Source: Candidatus Poribacteria bacterium
GTDB taxonomy: Bacteria > Poribacteria > WGA-4E > WGA-3G
NCBI GenBank assembly: GCA_026702755.1
Contig: JAPPBX010000090.1
Location: forward strand, 163,966-227,965
Length of the DNA: 64,000 nt
Reading direction: 5' to 3'
The position numbers were made by a program, and so were the translations under genes. Position 1 is the first letter of the stretch; each line of letters begins with the position of its first letter. Below, one piece after another: positions 52,266 to 60,829 of this stretch. The notes under the pieces are model-generated. The model worked only from the letters and a program-made list of their open reading frames with translations, was not told where the DNA came from and ran no database searches.

Positions 52266-53621
52266 ATGAAAAATGCAAAACTGATCACGATGGGCTGTAA
52301 GGTCAATCAATACGATACGCAATCTATGCGCGAGACCCTTCGACGTAATGGATATACCGTCCTTGATGATGAGACTCAGCAGCAACAGACTGATCTTTAC
52401 CTCATCAATACATGCACCGTAACAAACACCGCCGATCAGAAGGCACGGCAAGTGATTCGGAGAGCAATTCGTCAGCATCCGAACGCAAAAGTGCTCGTCA
52501 CAGGCTGCTATGCTGAAAGCGACCGCGAGGCAATTGAAAAAATACCGGGCGTGACAGTCGTTTTCGGTAACCGAGAGAAGGTTGACTTTCAGGACTACTT
52601 AGACATAGTAAACGCCGAAACATCATCTCCGACAGAAGAGATGACGCACACGCCAAATTCGCTCCTCGACATAGAACCGGTCCAACACGACGCTATCCGT
52701 GAACACGCACGCTTTAGCAAAGGGGTAAGCGAGGCTGGTAAACGTACGCGCGCGCTCATTAAGGTGCAAGACGGATGCAGTGCATTCTGTACCTACTGCA
52801 TTATCCCTTATGTGCGAGGCAGGATGACAAGCCGTCCGCTTAACGACATCGCCGATGAAGCACACCGTATCGCTGACAGCGGTATCAAAGAGGTCGTCAT
52901 CACCGGTGTACATCTGGGTGCCTACGGACAGGATACCGGTAGAGAAAAGGACATCGCAGATATTTTAGAACACATCCACGACATCGAAGGCATCGAACGC
53001 ATCCGTTTCAGTTCAATCGAACCGATGTATTTCCCAGATACCCTCGGTGAGCGGATGGCAGCACTCCCGAAATGCATGCCCCACTTCCATCTACCGCTCC
53101 AAGCCGGTTCCGATGATGTATTGCAACAAATGCGGCGGCGTTATACCACAACACAATTCGCGCACCTCGTTGAGAACCTACGACGTGTCTTTAGCGATGA
53201 TGTCGGAATTACGACTGACATTATGGTCGGGTTCCCCGGTGAAACGGACGAACACTTTGAGGAATCATGTCAATTCGTTGAAGATATTGGATTCAGTCAA
53301 TTGCATGTATTCCGTTATTCCCCTCGAAAAGGCACACCTGCAGCGACCTATCCAGATCAGGTGTCCCCGCACGTCTCCGCGGCACGCAGCCAAGCGATGA
53401 TTGCGCTCGGCGCACGTCTCAATACCGCGTTTCGACAACGGATGCTTGGAAAACAGAAAGATGTGCTCATCGAAGCAAGCAGGGAAGGCGAAAACAACCA
53501 CCTCGCCGGTTTTACAGACAATTACCTCCGCGTCCTCATAGATGCACCAGAAAGTGCGATCAATCAGATCCAGCGCGTTACACTCGGTGCGTTAGAAGGT
53601 GACTGTATCGCTGCCGCCTAA
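52266..53621 (+). CDS. mtaB: tRNA t6A37 methylthiotransferase MtaB
   Basis: Adds a methylthio group to t6A37 of tRNAs reading ANN codons. The 451-residue protein begins with the MtaB-type GCKVNQYD. The N-terminal cluster uses C11, C50 (NTCTVTN) and C81 (TGCYAE); the radical SAM cluster uses C171, C175 and C178 (CSAFCTYC). The RMTSRP and TDIMVGFPGETDEHF motifs are also present, and a TRAM-like end follows (about 390-450). The GCKVNQ start separates it from MiaB and RimO. There is no obvious ribosome-binding site. It converges with mutS, with only three bases between the stops. Confidence 0.94.
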   Translation: MKNAKLITMGCKVNQYDTQSMRETLRRNGYTVLDDETQQQQTDLYLINTCTVTNTADQKARQVIRRAIRQHPNAKVLVTGCYAESDREAIEKIPGVTVVFGNREKVDFQDYLDIVNAETSSPTEEMTHTPNSLLDIEPVQHDAIREHARFSKGVSEAGKRTRALIKVQDGCSAFCTYCIIPYVRGRMTSRPLNDIADEAHRIADSGIKEVVITGVHLGAYGQDTGREKDIADILEHIHDIEGIERIRFSSIEPMYFPDTLGERMAALPKCMPHFHLPLQAGSDDVLQQMRRRYTTTQFAHLVENLRRVFSDDVGITTDIMVGFPGETDEHFEESCQFVEDIGFSQLHVFRYSPRKGTPAATYPDQVSPHVSAARSQAMIALGARLNTAFRQRMLGKQKDVLIEASREGENNHLAGFTDNYLRVLIDAPESAINQIQRVTLGALEGDCIAAA

Positions 53622-53624
53622 CCC

Positions 53625-56312
53625 TCAAGATTCTTCCGCCTTCGCCTTCAGATCATAGAGAATATTCACAGCATCTAAGGGTGTAACCTGCGTGAGTTCC
53701 AAGCGTCGGATCTCTTCAACAAGCGGGTGCGTCTTCGGTGTAAAGAGTGCCATCTGAAGTGAATCACTCTGCATCGTTTTCCGTGAGACGCGACGGCGCG
53801 GTTTCGGCATTGTTGGATGCGCTTTCGGCTGTTGTCCGGTTGCCCCGTCCGCTTCAACACTGAGGTTGTGTTGTTCAAGCACTTCGAGTATTTGCTGCGC
53901 GCGTGCAATCACGGTTTGGGGTAGCCCCGCAAGGCGAGCAACATGGATACCGTAACTTTGGTCTGCGCCACCGGGGACAACTTTTCGGAGAAACGTCACC
54001 TTCTGCCCATCTTCATGGACAGCGACATTGTAGTTCTTTGCGCGTTTGTATTTGCTGGCGAGTTCCACCAACTCGTGATAGTGTGTTGCGAAGAGCGTCT
54101 TCGCACCCATCCGTTTTTCATCAAGGAGATACTCCGAAACCGCCCACGCGATGCTAAGTCCATCAAACGTGCTGGTCCCGCGCCCGACTTCATCAAAGAT
54201 AACGAGGCTGTTGCGTGTTGCATTGTTAAGGATATTCGCCGTTTCGTTCATCTCAACGAGGAAAGTACTCTGTCCCATCACGAGGTTGTCTGAGGCACCG
54301 ACGCGTGTGAAAATGCGATCCACCAAGCCGATTTTCGCGGCGGCGGCAGGCACGAAACAGCCAACCTGTGCCATCAAGACGATGAGTGCCGTTTGCCGCA
54401 AATAGGTGCTTTTACCGCTCATATTCGGTCCCGTGATGATATGCAATTGTTCGTCATCGCAATTCAGAAGCGTATCGTTCGGAACAAAACCCTCTTGCGT
54501 GAACAGCTGCTCGACAACCGGGTGTCTGCCATCACGAATAACGATCTCGTCCACCGCTGCCACAGTAGGCTTCACATAGTTGTATTTCGATGCAATGTAT
54601 GCAAAATTGGCGAGGACATCAACCATAGCGAGTGCCGCTGCGATTTTCTGGATCGCTTCCGTCCATTTCGATACCTCATCCCGAATCTGACAGAAAAGTT
54701 CATATTCCAAAGTCTCTATCCGATCCTCGGCGTTGAGGACTTTTGCCTCCTGTTCCTTGAGTTCAGGCGTGATGAATCGTTCAGAATTCCGCAACGTCTG
54801 TTTACGGATATAATCGTCAGGCACCATACTCAGATTCGGTTTCGTCACATCAATGTAATAGCCGAAGACCTGATTGAATCCGATCTTCAAGGATTGAATA
54901 CCGCTGCGTTTACGCTCCTCTGCTTCCATAGCCGCGATCCAATCCTTTCCTTCACCCACAATCTGCCGAAGCTCATCAAGTTCTTCGCTGTAACCATCAC
55001 AGATAACACCACCTTCGCGAATCGTTGCGGGTGGGTTCGGATGAATCCCACGTTCAATCAACTCGACTAACTCTGGAAGCGGGTTCAAAGTGTCATTGAG
55101 AGATACCAACATCGTGCTACTGCAGTTTTGCAGTTGTACCTTGACCCCGGGAATCAGGTGGAGCGAGTCCTTGAGTGAGTGTAAGTCACGTCCGTTCACA
55201 GAGCCGAGACTGATACGCGAAATGAGTCGCTCAACATCGTACATCTGCCCAAGTGCCTCCCGCAATTCCTCCTGCAGGTTGATTTGCGTCTTGAGTTCGT
55301 CAACCGCACCGAGGCGTTCCTCAATCTCTTTTTCATCAAGTAAGGGTTGCAAGAGGCACTGACGCATCTTCCTGCCTCCCATCGCAGTTACCGTCTGATC
55401 CAATACTTCAAGGAGTGTGCCTTTTGTAGAGCCGTCGCGGATAGAGGCTGTCAATTCAAGGTTACGTTGTGTATCGGCATCCAGCACCATAAAATCCGAG
55501 AGCGTGTAGGTGTGAAGCGAGACGATGTGTTCGACTTCCTGTTTCTGTGTCTCGTTGAGGTAATAGATGAGTGCACCCGCCGCAGCGATAGCAGTGGGCA
55601 GATGTTCACATCCGAATCCGTCCAATGAAATCGTTTGGAAATGTTGGAGGAGTTCCGTTCGAGCGGTATCCAATTCAAATCGCCAGTCGGGTAAGTCATT
55701 AAGCGTCGCTTTGAGCTCAGTTTTGAGGCGGTCAAACATATCTTCATCTTCAAAGGTCTCAGCAAAGAGGCACTCTTTCGGAGAAAATCGATGGATCTCT
55801 GCCCAGAGGCGTGAGGGATCCGTGAGTTCGGTCACCTGAAATTCGCCTGTAGAGAGATCGGCAACAGCAACACCGTAGGTGCCTTTGTCAAGATAAATTG
55901 AGATGATGTAGTTGTTCACCTTATGCTCAAGCACCTTCGGATCGGTCACAGTACCGGGTGTAACGATTCGGACGACATCGCGTTTAACGAGTCGATTCTC
56001 GTCTCGTGCGAGTTGTGCGTCCTCGGTCTGCTCTAAAATGGCGACTTTATGTCCGGCTTTGACCAGTTTGTAGAGATAGGAATCAAGTGCGTGGTGTGGG
56101 ATACCTGCCATTGGTGGCGGCGGGGACTTTTGGTTTTTATGGCTTCTCGCTGTCAAGGCGATCTCAAGCAGGCGTGCAATTAGTTCTGCGTCCTCAAAAA
56201 AGGCTTCATAGAAATCGCCGACGCGGCACAGTAGTATAGCATCTTCATGCTGTTTTTTTACGTGTTTATAAAGCTCCATTAATGACAGGTCGGACTGTTT
56301 TGAACGTGCCAT
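53625..56312 (-). CDS. mutS: DNA mismatch repair protein MutS
   Basis: An 895-residue MutS1. The mismatch-recognition Phe-x-Glu is F34-Y-E36 (GDFYEAF). The ATPase has the Walker A GPNMSGKSTYLRQ, FDEVGRGTSTFDGLSIAWA and THYHEL motifs near residues 630-740. A Pro/Arg-rich stretch (KAHPTMPKPRRRVSRK) precedes the C-terminal dimerisation/tetramerisation helices. AAGGAAAAC precedes the ATG. mutL is not in the window. It is followed on the same strand, 3' side, only by the converging mtaB. Confidence 0.96.
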   Translation of the reverse strand: MARSKQSDLSLMELYKHVKKQHEDAILLCRVGDFYEAFFEDAELIARLLEIALTARSHKNQKSPPPPMAGIPHHALDSYLYKLVKAGHKVAILEQTEDAQLARDENRLVKRDVVRIVTPGTVTDPKVLEHKVNNYIISIYLDKGTYGVAVADLSTGEFQVTELTDPSRLWAEIHRFSPKECLFAETFEDEDMFDRLKTELKATLNDLPDWRFELDTARTELLQHFQTISLDGFGCEHLPTAIAAAGALIYYLNETQKQEVEHIVSLHTYTLSDFMVLDADTQRNLELTASIRDGSTKGTLLEVLDQTVTAMGGRKMRQCLLQPLLDEKEIEERLGAVDELKTQINLQEELREALGQMYDVERLISRISLGSVNGRDLHSLKDSLHLIPGVKVQLQNCSSTMLVSLNDTLNPLPELVELIERGIHPNPPATIREGGVICDGYSEELDELRQIVGEGKDWIAAMEAEERKRSGIQSLKIGFNQVFGYYIDVTKPNLSMVPDDYIRKQTLRNSERFITPELKEQEAKVLNAEDRIETLEYELFCQIRDEVSKWTEAIQKIAAALAMVDVLANFAYIASKYNYVKPTVAAVDEIVIRDGRHPVVEQLFTQEGFVPNDTLLNCDDEQLHIITGPNMSGKSTYLRQTALIVLMAQVGCFVPAAAAKIGLVDRIFTRVGASDNLVMGQSTFLVEMNETANILNNATRNSLVIFDEVGRGTSTFDGLSIAWAVSEYLLDEKRMGAKTLFATHYHELVELASKYKRAKNYNVAVHEDGQKVTFLRKVVPGGADQSYGIHVARLAGLPQTVIARAQQILEVLEQHNLSVEADGATGQQPKAHPTMPKPRRRVSRKTMQSDSLQMALFTPKTHPLVEEIRRLELTQVTPLDAVNILYDLKAKAEES

Positions 56313-56398
56313 ATAGTTTTCCTTAAATTCTAATTTGGGTAACTGTTTTTTCGACGAAAGGACAATTTTAAGTACCGTAGCACATTCAGCGGTTTATG

Positions 56399-59374
56399 TC
56401 AAAGCATTTTAGTCAATTCCTGCCCCAATAGTTGTGGATCTCTACAAACAAGGAAATCCCATTTCTTCAATTTACCCCAGTTATTGACTGCGGAGACCCA
56501 CCGTTTGGCAGCAGCGTGTTTGGCGTGAACCTGATCCGGCTCAAAACCTTTAATCTCCAAAACGACGTGGACACCGTTTGTGAGTCTGACAATAAAGTCC
56601 GGTTCGTAAAGGTGAGATATGCCGTCGTGTTCGTAGGGAATTCCAAGTCCGAGGTGGTCGTTGCGTACATAACACGCTACAACTTCGGATTGCTCCAATC
56701 GAAACTTGGCTGCACGTTCCCATGTGCCGGTATCCAGTACGACCTGATTCACATGACTCTTTTGTGTTTCGGTGCAGGGACGCGGCGTGAGGAAATCAAC
56801 ATCCGCAGACGTGCCGATGGGTGCGTAGCGGTTTAGGATTGGTAGGAGCGGGATTTCGCCTTTTGTCTCATCAGGTTGGATCGCTGTCATGAGTCGCTCT
56901 ACGATGCGCGTAACATATTTTTCCTGCCCGAGTTCGCACGGATTACACCCACGGAAATCTACCTTCGTTTTGACATAAGCATCAACAACCCCGAAGACTT
57001 GCGGAAAGAGACGGTGTCGAGAAAGCAATCGGAGTTTCGGGTTGCTGTTCGGATCCGGTGCAGTTTGGCTATCGCCTACTAACTTGTGGACGATTCGATG
57101 TGCAATCTCAAATTCAATGGCTTGCAGATGTGTTGTTTGATAATATCCTTCTCGGTCTTGTAGCGTCGCACCTCCGGGACCTGATGCGGAAGGGGTACCG
57201 GTTTCATAGCCGACAGCAGCTTTGACATATAAAGCGGTAGGGTTAATTTCAGGTTGGATGCTGAGCGGCTCCGTGGACGCAATGTCAGCCTTAATCTCGT
57301 TCTTTTGAAGGGCAAAGGCATATCCTTCAACAACAGGAAACCTGATTTCAAGATGTTCGCGTTCTGGTAAGGCTCGAACGTGATTTTTCGGTTTGTCGTC
57401 AGGTGTGCGGGCATTCGTGGCTCTGCCTCTGAAGGGGATAACCGAAAACGGGATGCCGTAGACATCAACGTATTCCTCGGTGAGTAGACCGGTTTCTGGA
57501 TCGGGTGTGTAGTTCATACGACGCAACCCGCGCCCGACAACTTGTTCACAGAGTAGTTGGCTGCTAAAGGCGCGAAGTCCGAGGATATGCGTGACGTTGT
57601 TTGCGTCCCACCCTTCGTTGAGCATGGCGACAGAGACGACGCATCGGATCTGTTCACCCGACTGTCCGCGTTTGCCGATTGTCGCGACGATTTGTCTTAA
57701 GTCTTCGGCAGCTTCGCTTCGGTTTTTATTCGGATCTTCGCTCTCTGCTTCCGCCAACATTTTGCTATCAATGCGTAGCGTTCGTGTAACGCTTTCGCTG
57801 TTTGAGAGCAGTTCAGGAAAGATCGCGCCCTGTTCGTAGACTGTCTTTGTTTGCTTTTTCTTTCGCCGTCCACTGGTATTCTCATCATTAACGACTTCCG
57901 CCTCACTTTCACCGGAAATTTTTCGGTAAAAATACTCTGCAATATTGGTATCGGGACAAACAATGATTAAAACAGGTGGTGTCTTCTCCTGTGCATCCGA
58001 TGCCTCTTGGATGTATTCAAAGCGTTCCTTCCACTGGCTGGCGAGCGTGATAAGAGCAGGCTCCGCCTCGCGATAGATGGCTTCAGGATTCGGTGTTCTG
58101 CGTCGCCTACTGGGTGATGTGTCCGCAGCAGAAAGATCGTCATTAATCGTCTTCCATAATCGGAAAAACTTCGGTTCGGGTCTGCCGGTGGTATCGCTGA
58201 CAGGTAGTCGAGGAATCTTGGTGATACCGCTCTCAATTGCGTCCACCAAACCGAAATCGCTGACGAGCCACGGGAAAGGTTTGCCTTCTAAGTGTCCACT
58301 GCCTTGAATGTAGAACGGCGTGGCGGAAAGATCTACACAGAATTTCACACCGCATGCTTGGTTGAATGTGTCTAAGCCGCTGACCCAGACGGTGGCTTCT
58401 TCGCGCTCCTTCTTTTCATCGGCAGAGAGTTTTTCCTCAACAGGTGCGGGACGATAGGCGTGATGTCCTTCATCGTTGAGGACCATAATCGGGGCGCGGT
58501 CATAGAGTTCACCTAAGACGCGTTTGGCGAAAGCATCAGGTGTTTCCTCTCCCTTATCAACAATGGTGTAGGTCTGACCGCCTTCGCTATGCGGGGATTC
58601 CGGTGAGAATTGATGCCAGTTCGTGACCAGTACCTTTCCACTATTGAGCAACGGACGGAGTTTTGTCGGGATGAGTTCAAATTCGTCGTAGTAGTTATCC
58701 GTATCTTCGGGACGCAGCACCTGCAGCCGTTTTTTGATGGTGAGGTTCGGACAGACGACGAGTGATGCGTGCGGAAAACGTTCGTCGGAGGGGACTCTAC
58801 CACGATTGCAAAACGCCCAAGCAATAAGCATTGCCATAACGACGGTTTTGCCGCTACCGGTCGCCATTTTGCAACCGTAACGAATTAAATCTGGAATATC
58901 GGGTTCGTTAGGTGTATCCACCAACTCAGTGAGGTTTTCATCAGTGAATTGTGGGGTGAATCCGATCCGCTTTCCACCTTGACGAATTTCGGCAAGATAG
59001 ATGATTGTCTCGACTGCTTCGCGTTGGCAAAAAAAGAGTCTTCGCAAAAGATCATCGCGTGCCCAATGTCGGAGGAGTTCACGGGTTACGGGTGTGGCGT
59101 TTCGGTAATTCGTCTCGCGCCAGCGTTCGACATCTGCACGTAGTGCATTGACTAACGGGAGATCGTCCCATTCTTCTTCTCGGAAGAATTGAAGCTGCTG
59201 GCTGCCTGTGCGTTGGATTTTGTACCAGTAGCCAGCGTCGCGTCGTCCGGATTGTTTGACTGCTTCGCCTGTTTGGGTGTCGTAAATCCAGTGGGCGTTC
59301 GGTTTTTCGTAGGGACTGCACAGGATGGGTTGCTCTACGGGTTGGATTGGGATGTCGGGTCGGTTTTGGTTCAT
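56399..59374 (-). CDS. Res-type helicase-nuclease of a restriction-modification system
   Basis: A 991-residue restriction subunit. It has an SF2 helicase core: Walker A ATGSGKT (171-177), DEGHH (301-305) as motif II, VDLSATPF as motif III, and VSVAMLNEGWDANNVTHILG with EQVVGRGLRRM as motifs V-VI. At the C-terminus a PD-(D/E)XK nuclease is visible: YEPDFIVRL (Asp926), then VLEIKG (Glu940, Lys942). This resembles the Res subunit of type III systems, closest in memory to BPTD_3080-like enzymes. The ATG overlaps the stop of the upstream membrane protein gene by four bases, so translation is coupled. Confidence 0.9.
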   Translation of the reverse strand: MNQNRPDIPIQPVEQPILCSPYEKPNAHWIYDTQTGEAVKQSGRRDAGYWYKIQRTGSQQLQFFREEEWDDLPLVNALRADVERWRETNYRNATPVTRELLRHWARDDLLRRLFFCQREAVETIIYLAEIRQGGKRIGFTPQFTDENLTELVDTPNEPDIPDLIRYGCKMATGSGKTVVMAMLIAWAFCNRGRVPSDERFPHASLVVCPNLTIKKRLQVLRPEDTDNYYDEFELIPTKLRPLLNSGKVLVTNWHQFSPESPHSEGGQTYTIVDKGEETPDAFAKRVLGELYDRAPIMVLNDEGHHAYRPAPVEEKLSADEKKEREEATVWVSGLDTFNQACGVKFCVDLSATPFYIQGSGHLEGKPFPWLVSDFGLVDAIESGITKIPRLPVSDTTGRPEPKFFRLWKTINDDLSAADTSPSRRRRTPNPEAIYREAEPALITLASQWKERFEYIQEASDAQEKTPPVLIIVCPDTNIAEYFYRKISGESEAEVVNDENTSGRRKKKQTKTVYEQGAIFPELLSNSESVTRTLRIDSKMLAEAESEDPNKNRSEAAEDLRQIVATIGKRGQSGEQIRCVVSVAMLNEGWDANNVTHILGLRAFSSQLLCEQVVGRGLRRMNYTPDPETGLLTEEYVDVYGIPFSVIPFRGRATNARTPDDKPKNHVRALPEREHLEIRFPVVEGYAFALQKNEIKADIASTEPLSIQPEINPTALYVKAAVGYETGTPSASGPGGATLQDREGYYQTTHLQAIEFEIAHRIVHKLVGDSQTAPDPNSNPKLRLLSRHRLFPQVFGVVDAYVKTKVDFRGCNPCELGQEKYVTRIVERLMTAIQPDETKGEIPLLPILNRYAPIGTSADVDFLTPRPCTETQKSHVNQVVLDTGTWERAAKFRLEQSEVVACYVRNDHLGLGIPYEHDGISHLYEPDFIVRLTNGVHVVLEIKGFEPDQVHAKHAAAKRWVSAVNNWGKLKKWDFLVCRDPQLLGQELTKML

Positions 59375-60564
59375 GAAGATGCCTCGTTTTCTGAGTCAGC
59401 AGCTGTCTTTCGCACCTGCCATTCTTTTACAAAATCGGGGTCGTGGTTTTGTAATAATTCTAAGCATTGGGTTTCTACGTCAGGCATTCCATCTGTTAAA
59501 TCGTTCGTCAAGATTTCTTTTATACCTTCTGGTTCGTTGAATGTATTGAAATACTCAACCAATCCGCCCACAACATGAGGCAATTGTTGTGAGTTATCCA
59601 AATTAAGTATAACTTTTTTAATGATAGAAACCGAGTCATCCATTCCCAATTTAACATCAATATAAATAAGATAATAGGCGGTCCAAGTTAGGAACAAATC
59701 CTTATGTTTTGGATTTTCCGTTAGTAAACGGTTGAGGAATTTTTTGAGCCCTTGATGAGCCTCGTTCGTGTGGATTTGTCCAACGGAATTCAAAAAACGA
59801 AACGGCAAACGTTCTCCATCAATGGATGTTTGCCAATCAAAATCTGAGTCAACGATTGAATTCAAGAACTCCAACACAGGAGAAACTAATCGTGGAGATT
59901 TCCTAGCAGCCAAAACTTCCACTGCCTTCGCTCTAATTGGCAAACGATATTTTTCATCGCCAAACACTTGTAAGAGAATTTCTTCTCCAAGTGCCTCAAT
60001 TGATTGAGGAGCGAAACCATCGAAGGTAGTATTCATAAAATTCTCTAACACAGAGGCTGCATGTTCCCTTTCTAATACCCTTATTTGATTTTGGAGTGTG
60101 TTTACCTGAGCCGAAGCCTCCGTGAGTTGATTTTGGAGTGTGTTTACCTGAGCCATGGCCCCCTTAAATCCGTCAAGGTTCTTTTCTACCTCATCTGCTA
60201 TCAATTGATCGGACTTGGATTTAAACTGCAGCCATAAAGCTCTTCCAACAGCAGCTATAATGGCTAAAAAGAATAATATCCATCCTGTTAACCATTTATG
60301 ATTAGAATCCCTCAAATCCCTTTCAAGTTTACCAAACTCAGCATTAGCGAGTCTCGCCTGCGCATCAGCGAGTTTTGCTGCGAGTTCCATCTTCTCAATA
60401 TTTTCTACGGTCTGGAGTTTATTTTCAAGTTCCAAGATTCGCTTTTTGAGTGCCGCAATTTCTGGGTCCGGCCCTTGTGAATTTTGATCTTGTTGTGCAA
60501 ACAACAGAGGAAGTATGATTATGGATACTGCCGCCAATAAGAGGCAGGCTATATTTCTTTTCAT
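59371..60564 (-). CDS. Two-TM coiled-coil protein in the restriction-modification operon
   Basis: A 397-residue protein not recognised. Residues 2-23 form a signal or first helix (ACLLLAAVSIIILPLLFA), 33-85 a coiled coil (IAALKKRILELENKLQ), about 90-112 a second helix (WLTGWILFFLAIIAAVGRAL), then another coiled coil with two copies of AQVNTLQNQ. The C-terminal 220 residues are helical, perhaps HEAT-like (IRAKAVEVLAARKSPRL). So a long cytoplasmic part hangs on the membrane. It overlaps the nuclease gene by four bases and is more A+T-rich than its neighbours. The ATG at 60564 is preferred to a TTG 21 bases upstream. Function unknown; membrane tethering or sensing for the restriction complex is an inference. 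Confidence 0.7.
   Translation of the reverse strand: MKRNIACLLLAAVSIIILPLLFAQQDQNSQGPDPEIAALKKRILELENKLQTVENIEKMELAAKLADAQARLANAEFGKLERDLRDSNHKWLTGWILFFLAIIAAVGRALWLQFKSKSDQLIADEVEKNLDGFKGAMAQVNTLQNQLTEASAQVNTLQNQIRVLEREHAASVLENFMNTTFDGFAPQSIEALGEEILLQVFGDEKYRLPIRAKAVEVLAARKSPRLVSPVLEFLNSIVDSDFDWQTSIDGERLPFRFLNSVGQIHTNEAHQGLKKFLNRLLTENPKHKDLFLTWTAYYLIYIDVKLGMDDSVSIIKKVILNLDNSQQLPHVVGGLVEYFNTFNEPEGIKEILTNDLTDGMPDVETQCLELLQNHDPDFVKEWQVRKTAADSENEASS
60085..60154 (-). repeat. 28-bp perfect direct repeat inside the coiled-coil gene
   Basis: The sequence starting TTGATTTTGGAGTGTGTTTA occurs identically at 60085-60112 and 60127-60154 with a period of 42 bases (14 codons, two heptads). It encodes AQVNTLQNQ twice. 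Copy number could vary by slippage. Confidence 0.75.
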
Positions 60565-60675
60565 TTTTTGTCTGTTCTTGAACAATACTGAACTTTAGAC
60601 GATTTTTAGCAAAAGAGCGATACAAATGTCGCCCCGATGGAGCTAAAATCTTGATGATAACGAACGCCTCTTACA

Positions 60676-60719
60676 ATCCGCGTTCATCCGGGTCATCCGC
60701 GTCAATCCGCGATTCAGAC
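60676..60719. repeat. ATCCGCG short repeats between mod and the coiled-coil gene
   Basis: ATCCGCG/ATCCGGG occurs four times at a spacing of about 10-11 bases (ATCCGCGTTC, ATCCGGGTC, ATCCGCGTCA, ATCCGCGATT). The 265-base gap 60565-60829 holds no gene otherwise. Confidence 0.45.
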
Positions 60720-60829
60720 AACTAACACATATCACCCCGTCGCGAAGATCACAGTCCTGTTCGTAATAGTGCGATTTATCGCACGTTCTTACTCATTAGC
60801 CGACAACACGCGGCGCGTGCCTACTACCT

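Noticed and set aside
54393..55070. 225-codon plus-strand frame inside mutS
   Set aside because: A shadow of the well-conserved MutS reading frame on the opposite strand.
60676..60719. ATCCGCG repeats as a CRISPR-like or operator array
   Set aside because: Units are too short and too close; more likely a small dispersed repeat.
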